Positions 42,416 through 51,022 of a stretch of DNA of 64,000 nucleotides are shown in pieces. Origin of the DNA: Xanthomonas sp. DAR 34887 (GTDB taxonomy: Bacteria > Pseudomonadota > Gammaproteobacteria > Xanthomonadales > Xanthomonadaceae); the NCBI RefSeq assembly GCF_041245805.1, contig NZ_CP162490.1, positions 2,581,001-2,645,000 on the forward strand. Direction: 5' to 3'. The translations under genes and the position numbers were made by a program. Positions within the stretch are counted from its first letter, which is position 1. Every line of letters starts with the position of its first letter. The notes under the pieces were generated by a model, which was given only the letters and a program-made list of their open reading frames with translations, had not been told where the DNA came from and ran no database searches.

Positions 42416-42875
42416 GCGCCGCCTGCTGCTCGTGCTGCTGGTGCTGGGCGCGGCCGCGCTCGCCACAGGCCTGTTCGTGCTGGCCCTGCAGCACAACATC
42501 AGCTACCTGTTCACCCCGAGCCAGGTGCAGGCCGGCCAGGCGGACGGCTACCGCGTGTTCCGCCTCGGCGGCATGGTCAAGGCCGGCTCGATCCGGCGCA
42601 GCGCCGATTCGCTGCGGGTGGAGTTCACCGTAATCGACAAGGCCGGCGCCACCGCGGTCGCCTATACCGGGATCCTGCCGGACCTGTTCCGCGACAACCA
42701 GGCGGTGATCGCCACCGGCTCGCTGCATGGCGCCGATTTCGTCGCCACCGAGGTGCTGGCCAAGCACGACGAGACCTACATGCCGCAGGAACTGAAGGAC
42801 GCGATGGCGCAGGCCCACCAGGGTCGTACCGCGGCGGTGGGTTCGGCGTCGACCGCCACGTCCGCGACGCCATGA
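42399..42875 (+). CDS. ccmE: Periplasmic haem chaperone CcmE
   Basis: 158 residues from ATG 42399, inside the end of ccmD. One N-terminal anchor (9-30), OB-fold, and the covalent haem-binding His123 with Tyr127 in AKHDETYMP. FRLGGMVKAGSI and VIDKAGATAVAYTGILPDLFRDNQ are the usual CcmE core. It shuttles haem from CcmC to CcmF. Confidence 0.96.
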   Translation: MTPTRKRRLLLVLLVLGAAALATGLFVLALQHNISYLFTPSQVQAGQADGYRVFRLGGMVKAGSIRRSADSLRVEFTVIDKAGATAVAYTGILPDLFRDNQAVIATGSLHGADFVATEVLAKHDETYMPQELKDAMAQAHQGRTAAVGSASTATSATP

Positions 42876-42933
42876 CGCGGATGCCGACCTGCCGCGCCGC
42901 GTTGCACTGGCCGCGCTCGGTCGCCCTGCCGCG

Positions 42934-44919
42934 ATGACTGCCGAACTGGCCCAGCTCGCACTGATCCTGGCCCTGCTGCTGGCGCTGGCGCAGGGCGTGC
43001 TGCCGTTGCTCGGCGCCTGGCGCGGCGATCGCGCGCTGATGGCGGTGGCGCGGCCGGCCGCCTGCGCGCAGGCGCTGTTCGCCTGGCTGGCCTTCGCCCT
43101 GCTCGCGTATGCGCTGCTGCGCCTGGATTTCTCGGTGCGCTACGTGGCCGCCAACGCCAACCTGGCGCAACCCTGGTACTACCGGCTGGCCGCGGTGTGG
43201 GGCGCGCACGAAGGCTCGCTGCTGTTGTGGATCGCCATCCTCAACCTGTGGACGCTGCTGCTGGCGCGCAGCAGCCGGCACCTGCCGGACGCGTTCGCCG
43301 CGCGCGTGCTGGGCGTGCTCGGCCTGATCGCCGCCGGCTTCCTGGCGTTCGTGCTGTTCACCTCCAACCCGTTCGCGCGGCTGTCGCCGATGCCGCTGGA
43401 CGGCAACGAACTCAACCCGGTGCTGCAGGATCCGGGCATGGTGTTCCACCCGCCGGTGCTCTATACCGGCTACGTCGGCTTTTCGGTGGCGTTCGCCTTC
43501 GCCATCGCCGCCCTGCTCGGCGGCGAACAACAGCAGGCCTGGGTGCGCTGGGCGCGGCCGTGGACCAATGTCGCCTGGGGCTTCCTCACCGCCGGCATCG
43601 TCGCCGGCAGCTGGTGGGCCTATGCCGAGCTGGGCTGGGGCGGCTGGTGGTTCTGGGACCCGGTTGAGAACGCCAGCTTCATGCCGTGGCTGGTCGGCGC
43701 GGCGCTGATCCACACCCAGGCGGTCACCGAAAAACGCGGCGCGCTGGGCGCCTGGACCCTGCTGCTGTCGATCCTGGCCTTCTCGCTGTCGCTGCTGGGT
43801 ACCTTCCTGGTGCGCTCGGGCGTGCTGACCTCGGTGCACGCCTTCGCCGCCGACCCGCGCCGCGGCCTGTACATCCTCGGCTTCCTGATCGTGGCGGTCG
43901 GCGGCGCGCTGCTGCTGTACGCGCTGCGCGCGCCGCGGCTGGCCGCCGGCAAACCGTTCGCTGCCCTGTCGCGGGAAACCGCGATCCTGGTCGGCAACCT
44001 GATGCTGACCGTGGCTGCGGCGATGGTGCTGCTGGGCACGCTGTTCCCGCTGCTCGGCGATGCGTTGCGCCTGGGCAAGGTCTCGGTCGGCCCACCCTAC
44101 TTCGGCCTGCTGTTCCCGCTGCTGATGCTGCCGGTGGTGCTGCTGCTGCCGTTCGGCCCGTATCTGCGCTGGGGCCGGACCGAAGCGGGCGCGCTGCAGG
44201 CGGTGGCGGTGCGCGCCGTGCTGGCCGCACTGGCCTGCGCGCTGGTCGCCTTCGTGCTCACCGACGGCTCGGCACGCGCGGTGGCCGGCGTCGCCGCCGC
44301 GGTCTGGATCGGCGTCGGCACGGTGCTGTACGCCTACAAGCGCCTGCGCGACGCGCCGCGCGGACGCCGTTTTCCCGCGGAACTGGCCGGCATGCTGCTG
44401 GCCCATGCTGGCGTGGCGGTGTTCGTAGCCGGCGTGCTGCTGTCGGAAAGCCTGTCGATCGAGCGCGATGTGCGCCTGGCGCCCGGGCAAAGCGAGCAGA
44501 TCGGCGGCTACGCGTTCCGCTTCGACGGCGTGCGCATGATCGACGGTCCCAACTGGAAAGCCGAGCAAGGCACGCTGACGGTGAGCCGCGACGGCGCGGC
44601 GGTGGCGGTGTTGCACCCGCAGAAGCGCCTGTATTCCAGCGAGCGGATCCAGACCGAGGCGGCGATCGATGCCGGCGTCGCCCGCGATCTCTACGTCGCG
44701 CTGGGCGAGCCGATGGACGACCAGCACATCGAGAACACCTGGACCCTGCGCCTGTACTACAAGCCCTTCATCCGCTGGATCTGGCTGGGCGGCCTGCTGA
44801 TGATGCTCGGCGGTTTCGTCAGTGCCTGCGCACGGCGCTTGCGCGCGCCGCACACGGCCGCGCACGGTGGCGAGCTTGGCGCGCCCGTCGCCACGTCCGC
44901 GTCGGTGGCTGCGCCATGA
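42934..44919 (+). CDS. ccmF: Cytochrome c haem lyase subunit CcmF
   Basis: 661 residues, the usual length. Many membrane helices, the WWD domain in WGGWWFWDPVENASFMPWLVGAALIHTQAV, and conserved His residues including VFHPPVLYTGYVG. It transfers haem from CcmE to apocytochrome with CcmH and CcmI. Start lies 58 bp after ccmE, and the stop overlaps dsbE by 4 bp. Confidence 0.96.
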   Translation: MTAELAQLALILALLLALAQGVLPLLGAWRGDRALMAVARPAACAQALFAWLAFALLAYALLRLDFSVRYVAANANLAQPWYYRLAAVWGAHEGSLLLWIAILNLWTLLLARSSRHLPDAFAARVLGVLGLIAAGFLAFVLFTSNPFARLSPMPLDGNELNPVLQDPGMVFHPPVLYTGYVGFSVAFAFAIAALLGGEQQQAWVRWARPWTNVAWGFLTAGIVAGSWWAYAELGWGGWWFWDPVENASFMPWLVGAALIHTQAVTEKRGALGAWTLLLSILAFSLSLLGTFLVRSGVLTSVHAFAADPRRGLYILGFLIVAVGGALLLYALRAPRLAAGKPFAALSRETAILVGNLMLTVAAAMVLLGTLFPLLGDALRLGKVSVGPPYFGLLFPLLMLPVVLLLPFGPYLRWGRTEAGALQAVAVRAVLAALACALVAFVLTDGSARAVAGVAAAVWIGVGTVLYAYKRLRDAPRGRRFPAELAGMLLAHAGVAVFVAGVLLSESLSIERDVRLAPGQSEQIGGYAFRFDGVRMIDGPNWKAEQGTLTVSRDGAAVAVLHPQKRLYSSERIQTEAAIDAGVARDLYVALGEPMDDQHIENTWTLRLYYKPFIRWIWLGGLLMMLGGFVSACARRLRAPHTAAHGGELGAPVATSASVAAP

Positions 44920-45458
44920 GCCGGCTGCTGCCCCTGCTCGGCTTCCTGCTGCTGGCCGCACTGTTCGGCTTCGGCATCTACTGGAGCCGCGCGCACGACC
45001 CGCGCGAGGTGCCCTCGCCGCTGATCGGCAAGCCGGCGCCGGCATTCGCGCTGCCGCGCCTGGACAACCCCGAACAACGCGCCGGCAGCGCCGAATTGCA
45101 CGGCCGCCCTTACCTGCTCAACGTGTTCGGCAGCTGGTGCCTGGCCTGCGGCGAGGAGCATCCGGTGCTGATGGCGCATGCCGACGACCTCGGCGTGGCC
45201 CTGGTCGGTTACGCCTACAAGGACGATCCCCAGGACACGCGCACCTGGCTGGCGCAGCACGGCAACCCGTATGCGCTGGTGGTGGTCGATGAGGACGGAC
45301 AACGCGCGATCGACTTCGGCGTCTATGGCGCACCGGAAACCTTCCTGATCGATGCCCAGGGCGTGATCCGCTACAAGCACGTCGGCGTGCTGACCCCCGC
45401 GGTGATCGCCGGCGAACTGCGCCCGGCCATCGCCGCGCTGGGCGGAGCGCAGCGATGA
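44916..45458 (+). CDS. dsbE: Thiol:disulfide interchange protein DsbE/CcmG
   Basis: 180 residues, one N-terminal anchor. Thioredoxin fold with the active site WCLAC (the family norm is WCxxC), preceded by YLLNVFGSWC. It keeps the CxxCH thiols of apocytochromes reduced for haem attachment. Overlaps ccmF and ccmH by 4 bp each. Confidence 0.94.
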   Translation: MSRLLPLLGFLLLAALFGFGIYWSRAHDPREVPSPLIGKPAPAFALPRLDNPEQRAGSAELHGRPYLLNVFGSWCLACGEEHPVLMAHADDLGVALVGYAYKDDPQDTRTWLAQHGNPYALVVVDEDGQRAIDFGVYGAPETFLIDAQGVIRYKHVGVLTPAVIAGELRPAIAALGGAQR

Positions 45459-45940
45459 CGGGTTCCTGCGCGCGGATGCGGCGCGGCCGGCGATGGACCG
45501 CGCGATGGCTGTGGCTGCTGGCTGCCCTGCTGCTCGCCCACGCGCTGCCGGCGGCGGCGCAGGCCGTGGACCCGCTGCCATTCAAGGACCGGCAACAGGA
45601 ACTGCGCTTCCAGCGCCTGACCGCGCAATTGCGCTGCCTGGTCTGCCAGAACGAGAACCTGGCCGACTCCAATGCGACGCTGGCGCGCGACCTGCGCCAC
45701 CAGGTGTTCGCGCAGTTGCAGGCCGGCCGCAGCGATGCGCAGATCAAGCAGTACATGGTCGATCGCTACTCGCAGTTCGTGCTCTACGACCCGCCGCTGG
45801 CGCCGGCCACCTGGCTGCTGTGGTTCGGTCCGCTGCTGTTCCTGCTCGCCGGTGCGGCCATGGTCGCGGCCACGTTGCGGCGCCGGGCCGCCACCGCGGC
45901 GCATGCGCCGCCGGAACAGGAGCCGGAAGAACAATGGTGA
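45455..45940 (+). CDS. ccmH: Cytochrome c maturation protein CcmH
   Basis: 161 residues. Signal segment (about 15-36), then the LRCLVCQNENLADSNA redox motif of CcmH/CcmL, and a C-terminal membrane helix. It presents reduced apocytochrome to CcmF. Stop overlaps the ccmI start by 7 bp. Confidence 0.94.
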   Translation: MTGSCARMRRGRRWTARWLWLLAALLLAHALPAAAQAVDPLPFKDRQQELRFQRLTAQLRCLVCQNENLADSNATLARDLRHQVFAQLQAGRSDAQIKQYMVDRYSQFVLYDPPLAPATWLLWFGPLLFLLAGAAMVAATLRRRAATAAHAPPEQEPEEQW

Positions 45941-46590
45941 CGGCTGCCTTCTGCATCGCCGCCGCGCTGATGCTCGGCATCGCGCTGGGCGTCCTGCTGC
46001 GGCCGCTGCTGCGCCGGCGTCCGGGCGCGCGCACGCTGCGCCTCGGCGCTGCGGGACTGGTGGCAGTGGCGCTGCCGCTGGCCAGCGCCGGCCTGTATCT
46101 GCTGGTCGGCGATCCGGCCGCGCTTGCCGGCGTGCCCGTGCAAGCCGCACCGGCGCCCGACCCGCGCGTGGCGCAGCGCGCACTGCAGCAATGGCTGGAC
46201 CAGGCCGCCGCGGCAGTACAGGCGAAACACAGTGCCGAGGCACGCGGCGCCTACGCGCAGGCGCTGCGCATCGATCCGGACAACAGCGACGCGCTGCTCG
46301 GCTGGGTCGAAGCGGACATGGCGCAACAACCCGATTTCGCCGTCGGCGCGGACGCGCACGGCATGCTCGAGCGCGTGCTCGCGCAGCAACCGGACAACCA
46401 GCGCGCCCTGTGGATGCTGGGCATCGGCGAATTCCAGCGGCAGCATTTCGCCGACGCCGCGGCGCATTGGCGGCACCTGCGCGACCTGCTGCCGGAAGCC
46501 TCTCCGCTGCGTAAGACAGTGGAAGAGAAGATCGGCACCGCCGAGGCGATGGCCGCGGCACCCGCCAACGCATCCGCCGCGCATCACTGA
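45934..46590 (+). CDS. ccmI: Cytochrome c biogenesis protein CcmI-like with TPR repeats
   Basis: 218 residues from ATG 45934. Two N-terminal membrane helices (about 5-22 and 38-58), then TPR motifs such as AEARGAYAQALRIDPDNSDALLGW and MLERVLAQQPDNQRALWMLG. Shorter than many CcmI proteins (about 300-400), so the periplasmic part is reduced. It chaperones apocytochrome to the haem lyase. Last gene of the ccm operon. Confidence 0.88.
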   Translation: MVTAAFCIAAALMLGIALGVLLRPLLRRRPGARTLRLGAAGLVAVALPLASAGLYLLVGDPAALAGVPVQAAPAPDPRVAQRALQQWLDQAAAAVQAKHSAEARGAYAQALRIDPDNSDALLGWVEADMAQQPDFAVGADAHGMLERVLAQQPDNQRALWMLGIGEFQRQHFADAAAHWRHLRDLLPEASPLRKTVEEKIGTAEAMAAAPANASAAHH

Positions 46591-46967
46591 AGCGCGCTTA
46601 CCGGCACCGTCACCGCTGAGCGCTGCCGGCAAATGCCTGCACCGGCGCGAGCGTCGCTTGCACCGGACGCGCCGTGCGACACGATCCTTCCGCACGCAGC
46701 TACCACTCGGTCGGAAGCGCTCGGCAGCGTCGTGCTTGCGCGTCTGCCTGGTGAGGTCGCGACGAACGCCAGGACATCTGGCAACAGCGGCATTGTCGCA
46801 AAGCCCAATCGCCGGAAGCCGGTAAGAGCACGGCCTGCATCTTGGCGTGCAGCGTGATCGCAGCAGATGCCTGCGGTTCCGCCGGCTCGCCGGCGCGCAT
46901 GGCGGCGCAGCTTTCGGCCGCTCCCGCTACCCGGCCCGTCCGCGAGCGGCCGGGCCGGGCTTGCACG
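46591..46967. other. 377-bp gap without convincing gene
   Basis: Between ccmI (plus) and the lectin gene (minus). Frames present are short, Arg/Ala-rich and lack ribosome sites. The only structure I can support is the hairpin at 46930-46959 that belongs to the lectin gene. A weak CCGGCA/TGCCGG pair at 46601-46629 could end ccm transcription. Confidence 0.6.
46930..46959 (-). terminator. Probable terminator hairpin of the CVNH gene
   Basis: Nine-base arms CCCGGCCCG (46930-46938) and CGGGCCGGG (46951-46959) with a 12-nt loop, 8 nt past the lectin stop. No clear U-tract follows on the minus strand, so it may act with Rho or stabilise the mRNA. Confidence 0.55.
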
Positions 46968-47753
46968 CTAGTAGCAGGTGCCAGGCACCGTATTGCTCCA
47001 CAGCGTGCCGGTCACGTCGCTGCTGGACGCGCGCCCGTCGTTGGCGGAGATCGCCACCGGCCCCGGGTAGACACAGATCGGGCCGGTGTAGAAATCGAAC
47101 CCGCCGGCCGCATTGGAACTGCCCTGGCCGAAGACGTTCTTCAGCTTGTTGTCGACATAGCGGAAGTACACCGTGTGATTCGGCAGGAAGCAGCTGCCGT
47201 GCACAGTGAAGCCCTTGTTCGCCGGGGTTGCCGAGATCGTCGGACTGCACGCCGGCGCCGCCGTGGAGCAGGAGAGCTTGCCGTCGTTGTTCTCGGCCGA
47301 CAGGCATTGGCTCTGCAGGAACAACGCATTGGTCCGGTAGCCGCCGCTCTTCTTGCGGCACATCGCGTACAGCGTGCCCTTGTCGCGGAAGACGTCGTCG
47401 CAGGTCTTGTTGGCCGATGCCGGCAAGCTCGACGCGTACGGGCCGCGGTTGCATTTCAGCCGGCCATGGTCGTTGCTCAGATCGCCGTAGCACAGGTCGG
47501 TGCGCTGGATGATCGTGTAGCGCCAGCTCTGGCTGGTGGCGCCGAAGAAGGTGAAGCCGCCGGTCTTGCAGTCGGCGCCCAACTGGGTGCCGCTCATGCT
47601 CGCGTTCTTGCACGACTTCTGCCACGAGCCGCCGGGCACCGGTGCCGCCTGGCTGTGGAAGGACAGCAGCAGCGCAACCCACAGCACCATGAGCGCGATG
47701 CAGGCACGCGGATGGAAAGCACGACGGAACGCGACGGAGAAACATGTGTTCAT
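46968..47753 (-). CDS. Secreted CVNH (cyanovirin-N homology) lectin-like protein
   Basis: 261 residues with a signal peptide (cleaved near 36, SQA-AP). Two tandem CVNH-like units follow. Unit 1 has SWQKSCKNASMSGTQLGADCKT and GDLSNDHGRLKC. Unit 2 has ANKTCDDVFRDKGTLYAMCRKKSGGY and AENNDGKLSC. The C-terminal third is a separate beta-rich domain with two further Cys. Known CVNH proteins bind mannose-rich glycans and occur in fungi, ferns, cyanobacteria and some proteobacteria. A role against host or competitor glycans is inference. Monocistronic. Confidence 0.78.
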   Translation of the reverse strand: MNTCFSVAFRRAFHPRACIALMVLWVALLLSFHSQAAPVPGGSWQKSCKNASMSGTQLGADCKTGGFTFFGATSQSWRYTIIQRTDLCYGDLSNDHGRLKCNRGPYASSLPASANKTCDDVFRDKGTLYAMCRKKSGGYRTNALFLQSQCLSAENNDGKLSCSTAAPACSPTISATPANKGFTVHGSCFLPNHTVYFRYVDNKLKNVFGQGSSNAAGGFDFYTGPICVYPGPVAISANDGRASSSDVTGTLWSNTVPGTCY

Positions 47754-48119
47754 GTGGAACGTCCTTGTGTCGAAATGAGAGTGAGACGCGGGCACGGCGC
47801 CGTGGGCACCGCCGCACGCGTTGGAGTCACGGCGAGACGGATCTTTGCTCGCAGGATCGGAAACGGCGGCACCGCCGAGAACCGGCCATCGCGGCCTTGC
47901 ACATCCGCCGGCGTTGCGCGGCAGTCGCATTGCGCGTCGTCGGGCGCATTGCGTTTCGTCGGACTCCGCGCGCGTCGTGGGGTGCGCAAACGCCGGCAAG
48001 GCTCAGCGTTGCGCCATAAAGATAGGAATGCGTATCATTAACGAATTCGGCATGCCCTATTGCCGCCACGCTCCCGCCTAGCCCGATGCCAAGCCGGTGC
48101 CTTTTCCCGACAGGCTTCC
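47754..48119. other. 366-bp divergent promoter region
   Basis: Lies between the lectin gene (minus) and the iron-related operon (plus). No gene is supported; the small frames here are Arg-rich shadows. It must hold the promoters of both, and the Fur-type site at 48025-48040 is the one regulatory element I can point to. Confidence 0.6.
48025..48040 (+). promoter_or_regulatory. Probable Fur box
   Basis: GGAATGCGTATCATTA resembles Fur sites of Xanthomonas and Pseudomonas, which have GAATGCGAATCATT-type cores. It lies 80 bp before the DUF3649 gene, in AT-rich DNA. The operon it precedes is of iron-responsive type, so low-iron induction is likely. Assigned by eye. Confidence 0.5.
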
Positions 48120-48458
48120 ATGCATCCAGCTCCGTCTGCCCCCCTTCCCGATCCGCAATCGCCTGCCGCGCCGCGGCGTCCACTGCCGCCTTGGTTGGGC
48201 GTGCTGTCGCGCACTCTGGCCGCGATCTTCGGTGGCTATGGGCTGGCCGCGGCGACCTCCGCGCTGCTGCCGCTGCTGTGGCCGGGCCTGCGCGCGCAGG
48301 CGGTGCTGAGCGGCATGATGCTGGGCATCCTGGTCTGCGCCTGCACTGCGTTATGGGCGTTCGCCGCGCGTAGCGCCACCCGCGCCTGGCTGGGGATCGT
48401 CGCGCTGCTGGCGCCGATGGCGCTGGCCATCGCCTGGCTGCAGCAGCACGCGCCATGA
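48120..48458 (+). CDS. DUF3649-type small membrane protein, iron-uptake associated
   Basis: 112 residues from ATG 48120; the frame extends upstream to 48060. Three hydrophobic segments after a Pro-rich leader. The set DUF3649 - PepSY protein - DUF3325 is a known module next to TonB-dependent siderophore receptors. Function is not established. Stop overlaps the PepSY gene by 4 bp. No receptor gene lies in the window. Confidence 0.68.
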   Translation: MHPAPSAPLPDPQSPAAPRRPLPPWLGVLSRTLAAIFGGYGLAAATSALLPLLWPGLRAQAVLSGMMLGILVCACTALWAFAARSATRAWLGIVALLAPMALAIAWLQQHAP

Positions 48459-50074
48459 AGCAGGGCTTCCGCCAGTCGATGGCCTGGCTGCATACCTGGA
48501 CCGGACTGCTGGTCGGCTGGGTGCTGCTGCTGATCTTCATGGCCGGCACCGCCAGCTATTTCCGCGACGAGATCAGCCGCTGGATGCGCCCGGAACTGCC
48601 GCGCGCGCAGCTGGGCACCGATGCCGTCGCCGCGCGCGCGATCGCGCTGCTGGAGCGGAAAGCGTCGCAGTCGCCGCAATGGACGGTGTCGCTGCCCGGC
48701 GCACGCTCCTCGTTCGCGCACCTGTTCTGGCGCAATCCGCCGCCGGCCGACGGCAGCGCCCAGAGCCGCAAGCGGATGTTCGGTGACGCGCTGCTGGATC
48801 CGCGCAGCGGCCAGATCAGCGCCGCGCGCGATACCCGCGGCGGCGAGTTCTTCTATCGCCTGCACTTCGACCTGCACTACATCCCGGTGCTGTGGGCGCG
48901 CTACATCGTCGGCTTCTGCGCGATGTTCATGCTGGTGGCGATCATCAGCGGGGTCATCACCCACAAGAAGATCTTCAAGGACTTCTTCACCTTCCGCCCG
49001 GCCAAGGGCCAGCGCTCGTGGCTGGATTTCCACAACGTCAGCGCGGTGCTGGCCCTGCCCTACCACGCGATGATCACCTACACCGGGCTGGTCACGCTGA
49101 TGCTGATGTACCTGCCGTGGGGCATCAAGGTCGCCTATCCGGACGCGGAAGACGCGTTCTATGCCGAAGCGTTTTCGCAGCCGCAGAATTCCCGCGAAGC
49201 CAGCGGCCAGCCGGGCACGCGCCTGCCGATCGCGCGCCTGCTGGACGTGGCGCGCGCCGAATGGCGCGCGCAGGCGCCGATCGCCGGGTTCTCGCTGTAC
49301 AACCCGGGCGATGCCGCGGCGGTGATCGAGATCCGCCAGGGCGAGGGCCGACGCCTTGCCTACGACCCGCCGTCGCTGCTGCTGGATGCCGGCAGCGGGC
49401 AGATCCTGGCGCGCAGCGGCGAGGCCGGCGCGGCCGCACAGACCCGCAGCACGCTGTACGGCCTGCACCTGGCGCACTTCGCCGGATCGGGGCTGCGCTG
49501 GCTGTTCTTCGGCTCGGGCCTGCTCGGCTGCCTGATGGTGGCCAGCGGGGTGATTCTGTGGGCGGTCAAGGAACGCCCCAAGCACGCCAAGGCCGGCCGG
49601 GTCGGCGTCGGCCTGCGCCTGGTCGATGCGCTGAACATCGGCACGGTGGCCGGCTTGCCGATCGCCTTCGCCGCCTATTTCTGGGGCAACCGGCTGATCC
49701 CGGTGCATGCGGCCGAGCGCCCGGAGCAGGAAGCGGCAACGTTCTTCCTGGCCTGGGCGGCGGCGCTGGTCGCGGCCTTCGTCTGGCCGAAGCGCGCGAT
49801 GTGGGCTTGCCAGCTGTACCTCGGCGCCGCCCTGTTCGGGCTGTTGCCGGTGCTCAACGCCGCGACCACGGACGCGCACCTGGGCAACAGCCTTCCGGCG
49901 CGGGATTGGGCGCTGGCCGGCGTGGATCTGGTGTGCTGCGCGCTGGGCTGTGTGCTGGCGCTGGCCGCACGACGCATGCAGCGCTGGCAGCCGCCGCTGT
50001 CGGCGGCCGAACGCCGCGCGCGCGAACGCGCGGCGGCGCAGCCGGCTGCGACCGCCGCGCTGGAGACGCCATGA
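48455..50074 (+). CDS. PepSY-associated membrane protein (iron-regulated, ferric reductase-like)
   Basis: 539 residues. Four or more membrane helices: RQSMAWLHTWTGLLVGWVLLLIFMAGT at the start, MFMLVAIISGVITHKKIFKDFFTFR, SAVLALPYHAMITYTGLVTLMLMYLPWG and later hydrophobic segments. His residues at the helix ends suggest haem or metal binding; relatives such as PiuB and FsqA take part in siderophore-iron reduction. Coupled to both neighbours by 4-bp overlaps. Confidence 0.86.
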   Translation: MKQGFRQSMAWLHTWTGLLVGWVLLLIFMAGTASYFRDEISRWMRPELPRAQLGTDAVAARAIALLERKASQSPQWTVSLPGARSSFAHLFWRNPPPADGSAQSRKRMFGDALLDPRSGQISAARDTRGGEFFYRLHFDLHYIPVLWARYIVGFCAMFMLVAIISGVITHKKIFKDFFTFRPAKGQRSWLDFHNVSAVLALPYHAMITYTGLVTLMLMYLPWGIKVAYPDAEDAFYAEAFSQPQNSREASGQPGTRLPIARLLDVARAEWRAQAPIAGFSLYNPGDAAAVIEIRQGEGRRLAYDPPSLLLDAGSGQILARSGEAGAAAQTRSTLYGLHLAHFAGSGLRWLFFGSGLLGCLMVASGVILWAVKERPKHAKAGRVGVGLRLVDALNIGTVAGLPIAFAAYFWGNRLIPVHAAERPEQEAATFFLAWAAALVAAFVWPKRAMWACQLYLGAALFGLLPVLNAATTDAHLGNSLPARDWALAGVDLVCCALGCVLALAARRMQRWQPPLSAAERRARERAAAQPAATAALETP

Positions 50075-50403
50075 ACCTGCTCGGCCTGGGCCTGGCCTTT
50101 TCCGGCTTCGTCGCGCTGTGCCTGGCGATGGAGAAGCATCAGCTGGAGCTGTACGGCGCGCAGCGTGCGGCGCCGGCGCGGATGCGCCAGCTGCGCATCG
50201 GCGGCTGGCTGTTGCTGGCCGCGGCCTTCGCCTGCTGCGTGACCAGCCTGGGCTGGAGCATCGGCCCGGTGCTGTGGCTGGGCACGCTCAGCGCCAGCGC
50301 GGCGCTGCTGACCTACGGCCTGCTGCCGTACCGGCCGCGCGCCATCGTGCCGCTGGCGCTGGCGGCACCGCCGTTGGGCCTGGCAGCCGCGCTGCTGGCC
50401 TGA
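50071..50403 (+). CDS. DUF3325-type small membrane protein
   Basis: 110 residues from ATG 50071 with three or four hydrophobic segments (MNLLGLGLAFSGFVALCLAMEKH, then WLLLAAAFACCVTSLGWSIG). The LAMEKHQLELYG motif and final gene position match DUF3325 of iron-uptake loci. Function unknown. Converges on crcB with 16 bp between stops. Confidence 0.72.
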   Translation: MNLLGLGLAFSGFVALCLAMEKHQLELYGAQRAAPARMRQLRIGGWLLLAAAFACCVTSLGWSIGPVLWLGTLSASAALLTYGLLPYRPRAIVPLALAAPPLGLAAALLA

Positions 50404-50419
50404 GCCGAGCCTTCGCGGT

Positions 50420-50839
50420 TCAGTTGGCCGCGTTGGCCGACGGCGGGCGCAATTCCATGGCCACACGCGCGCCGCCGATCACCAGCAGCAGGCCCGCTGC
50501 CAGGGTGATCGCCAGGTAGAGCGGCACCATGCCGCCGCGCCCGCCGCGCAGGAACACCAGGCTTTCCATCATCAGCGAGGAAAACGTGGTCAGTCCGCCG
50601 AGCAGGCCCACGATCAGCAGCGCCCGCCAGTACGGCGCACTGGCGCCCTTGCCTTCGATCCAGACCAGCAGGAAACCGCCGAAGAAGGCGCCGATCAGGT
50701 TCACCGTCAGCGTGCCCCACGGGAAGCCGGCGCCGTAGCGCTGCAGCAAGGCGCTGCCGACGGCGAAGCGCAGACCGGAGCCGACCGCACCGCCGGCCAT
50801 CGCCAGCAGCAACTGCTGCCACCACACAGCGAAGTTCAT
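50420..50839 (-). CDS. crcB: Fluoride ion channel CrcB/Fluc
   Basis: 139 residues from ATG 50839. Four membrane helices with GGAVGSGLRFAVG, then FPWGTLTVNLIGAFFGGFLLV (the TxxVN core) and GLLGGLTTFSSLMMESL, the fluoride-pathway Phe/Thr/Ser motifs. It exports cytoplasmic fluoride as a dual-topology dimer. Regulated by the fluoride riboswitch just upstream. Confidence 0.96.
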   Translation of the reverse strand: MNFAVWWQQLLLAMAGGAVGSGLRFAVGSALLQRYGAGFPWGTLTVNLIGAFFGGFLLVWIEGKGASAPYWRALLIVGLLGGLTTFSSLMMESLVFLRGGRGGMVPLYLAITLAAGLLLVIGGARVAMELRPPSANAAN

Positions 50840-50932
50840 GCGCGGCCCCGCTGCGCGGCGGCGCGGTGGCGTGGACAAACGAAAACGCGGTTCGGCATCG
50901 GGGTCTCCAGATCGGGCGATGCCGGGACGCAG

Positions 50933-51012
50933 GCCTGCCGCCCCGGCGGGGGTTGGGCAGGCATCATCAGCGCGCAGGGACTGCGGGCGGTTCGAGGAGG
51001 AATGCCATCTCC
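50933..51012 (-). ncRNA. Fluoride riboswitch (crcB motif) with overlapping hairpin
   Basis: Read on the minus strand, positions 51012-50996 give GGAGATGGCATTCCTCC, the first aptamer stem-loop. Then come GAACCGCCC and GCTGATGATGCC (GATGATGCC at 50968-50960), the conserved crcB-motif core. A second hairpin, GCCTGCC/GGCAGGC (50933-50939 / 50956-50962), shares the aptamer's 3' strand and could be the exclusive expression platform. It begins 10 nt after the rarA stop. Fluoride binding should turn on crcB. Confidence 0.88.
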
Positions 51013-51022
51013 TTGATGCCGA

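Noticed and set aside
42625..45045. Minus-strand frame of 806 residues
   Set aside because: Lies opposite ccmE, ccmF and dsbE, whose motifs and overlaps are unmistakable.
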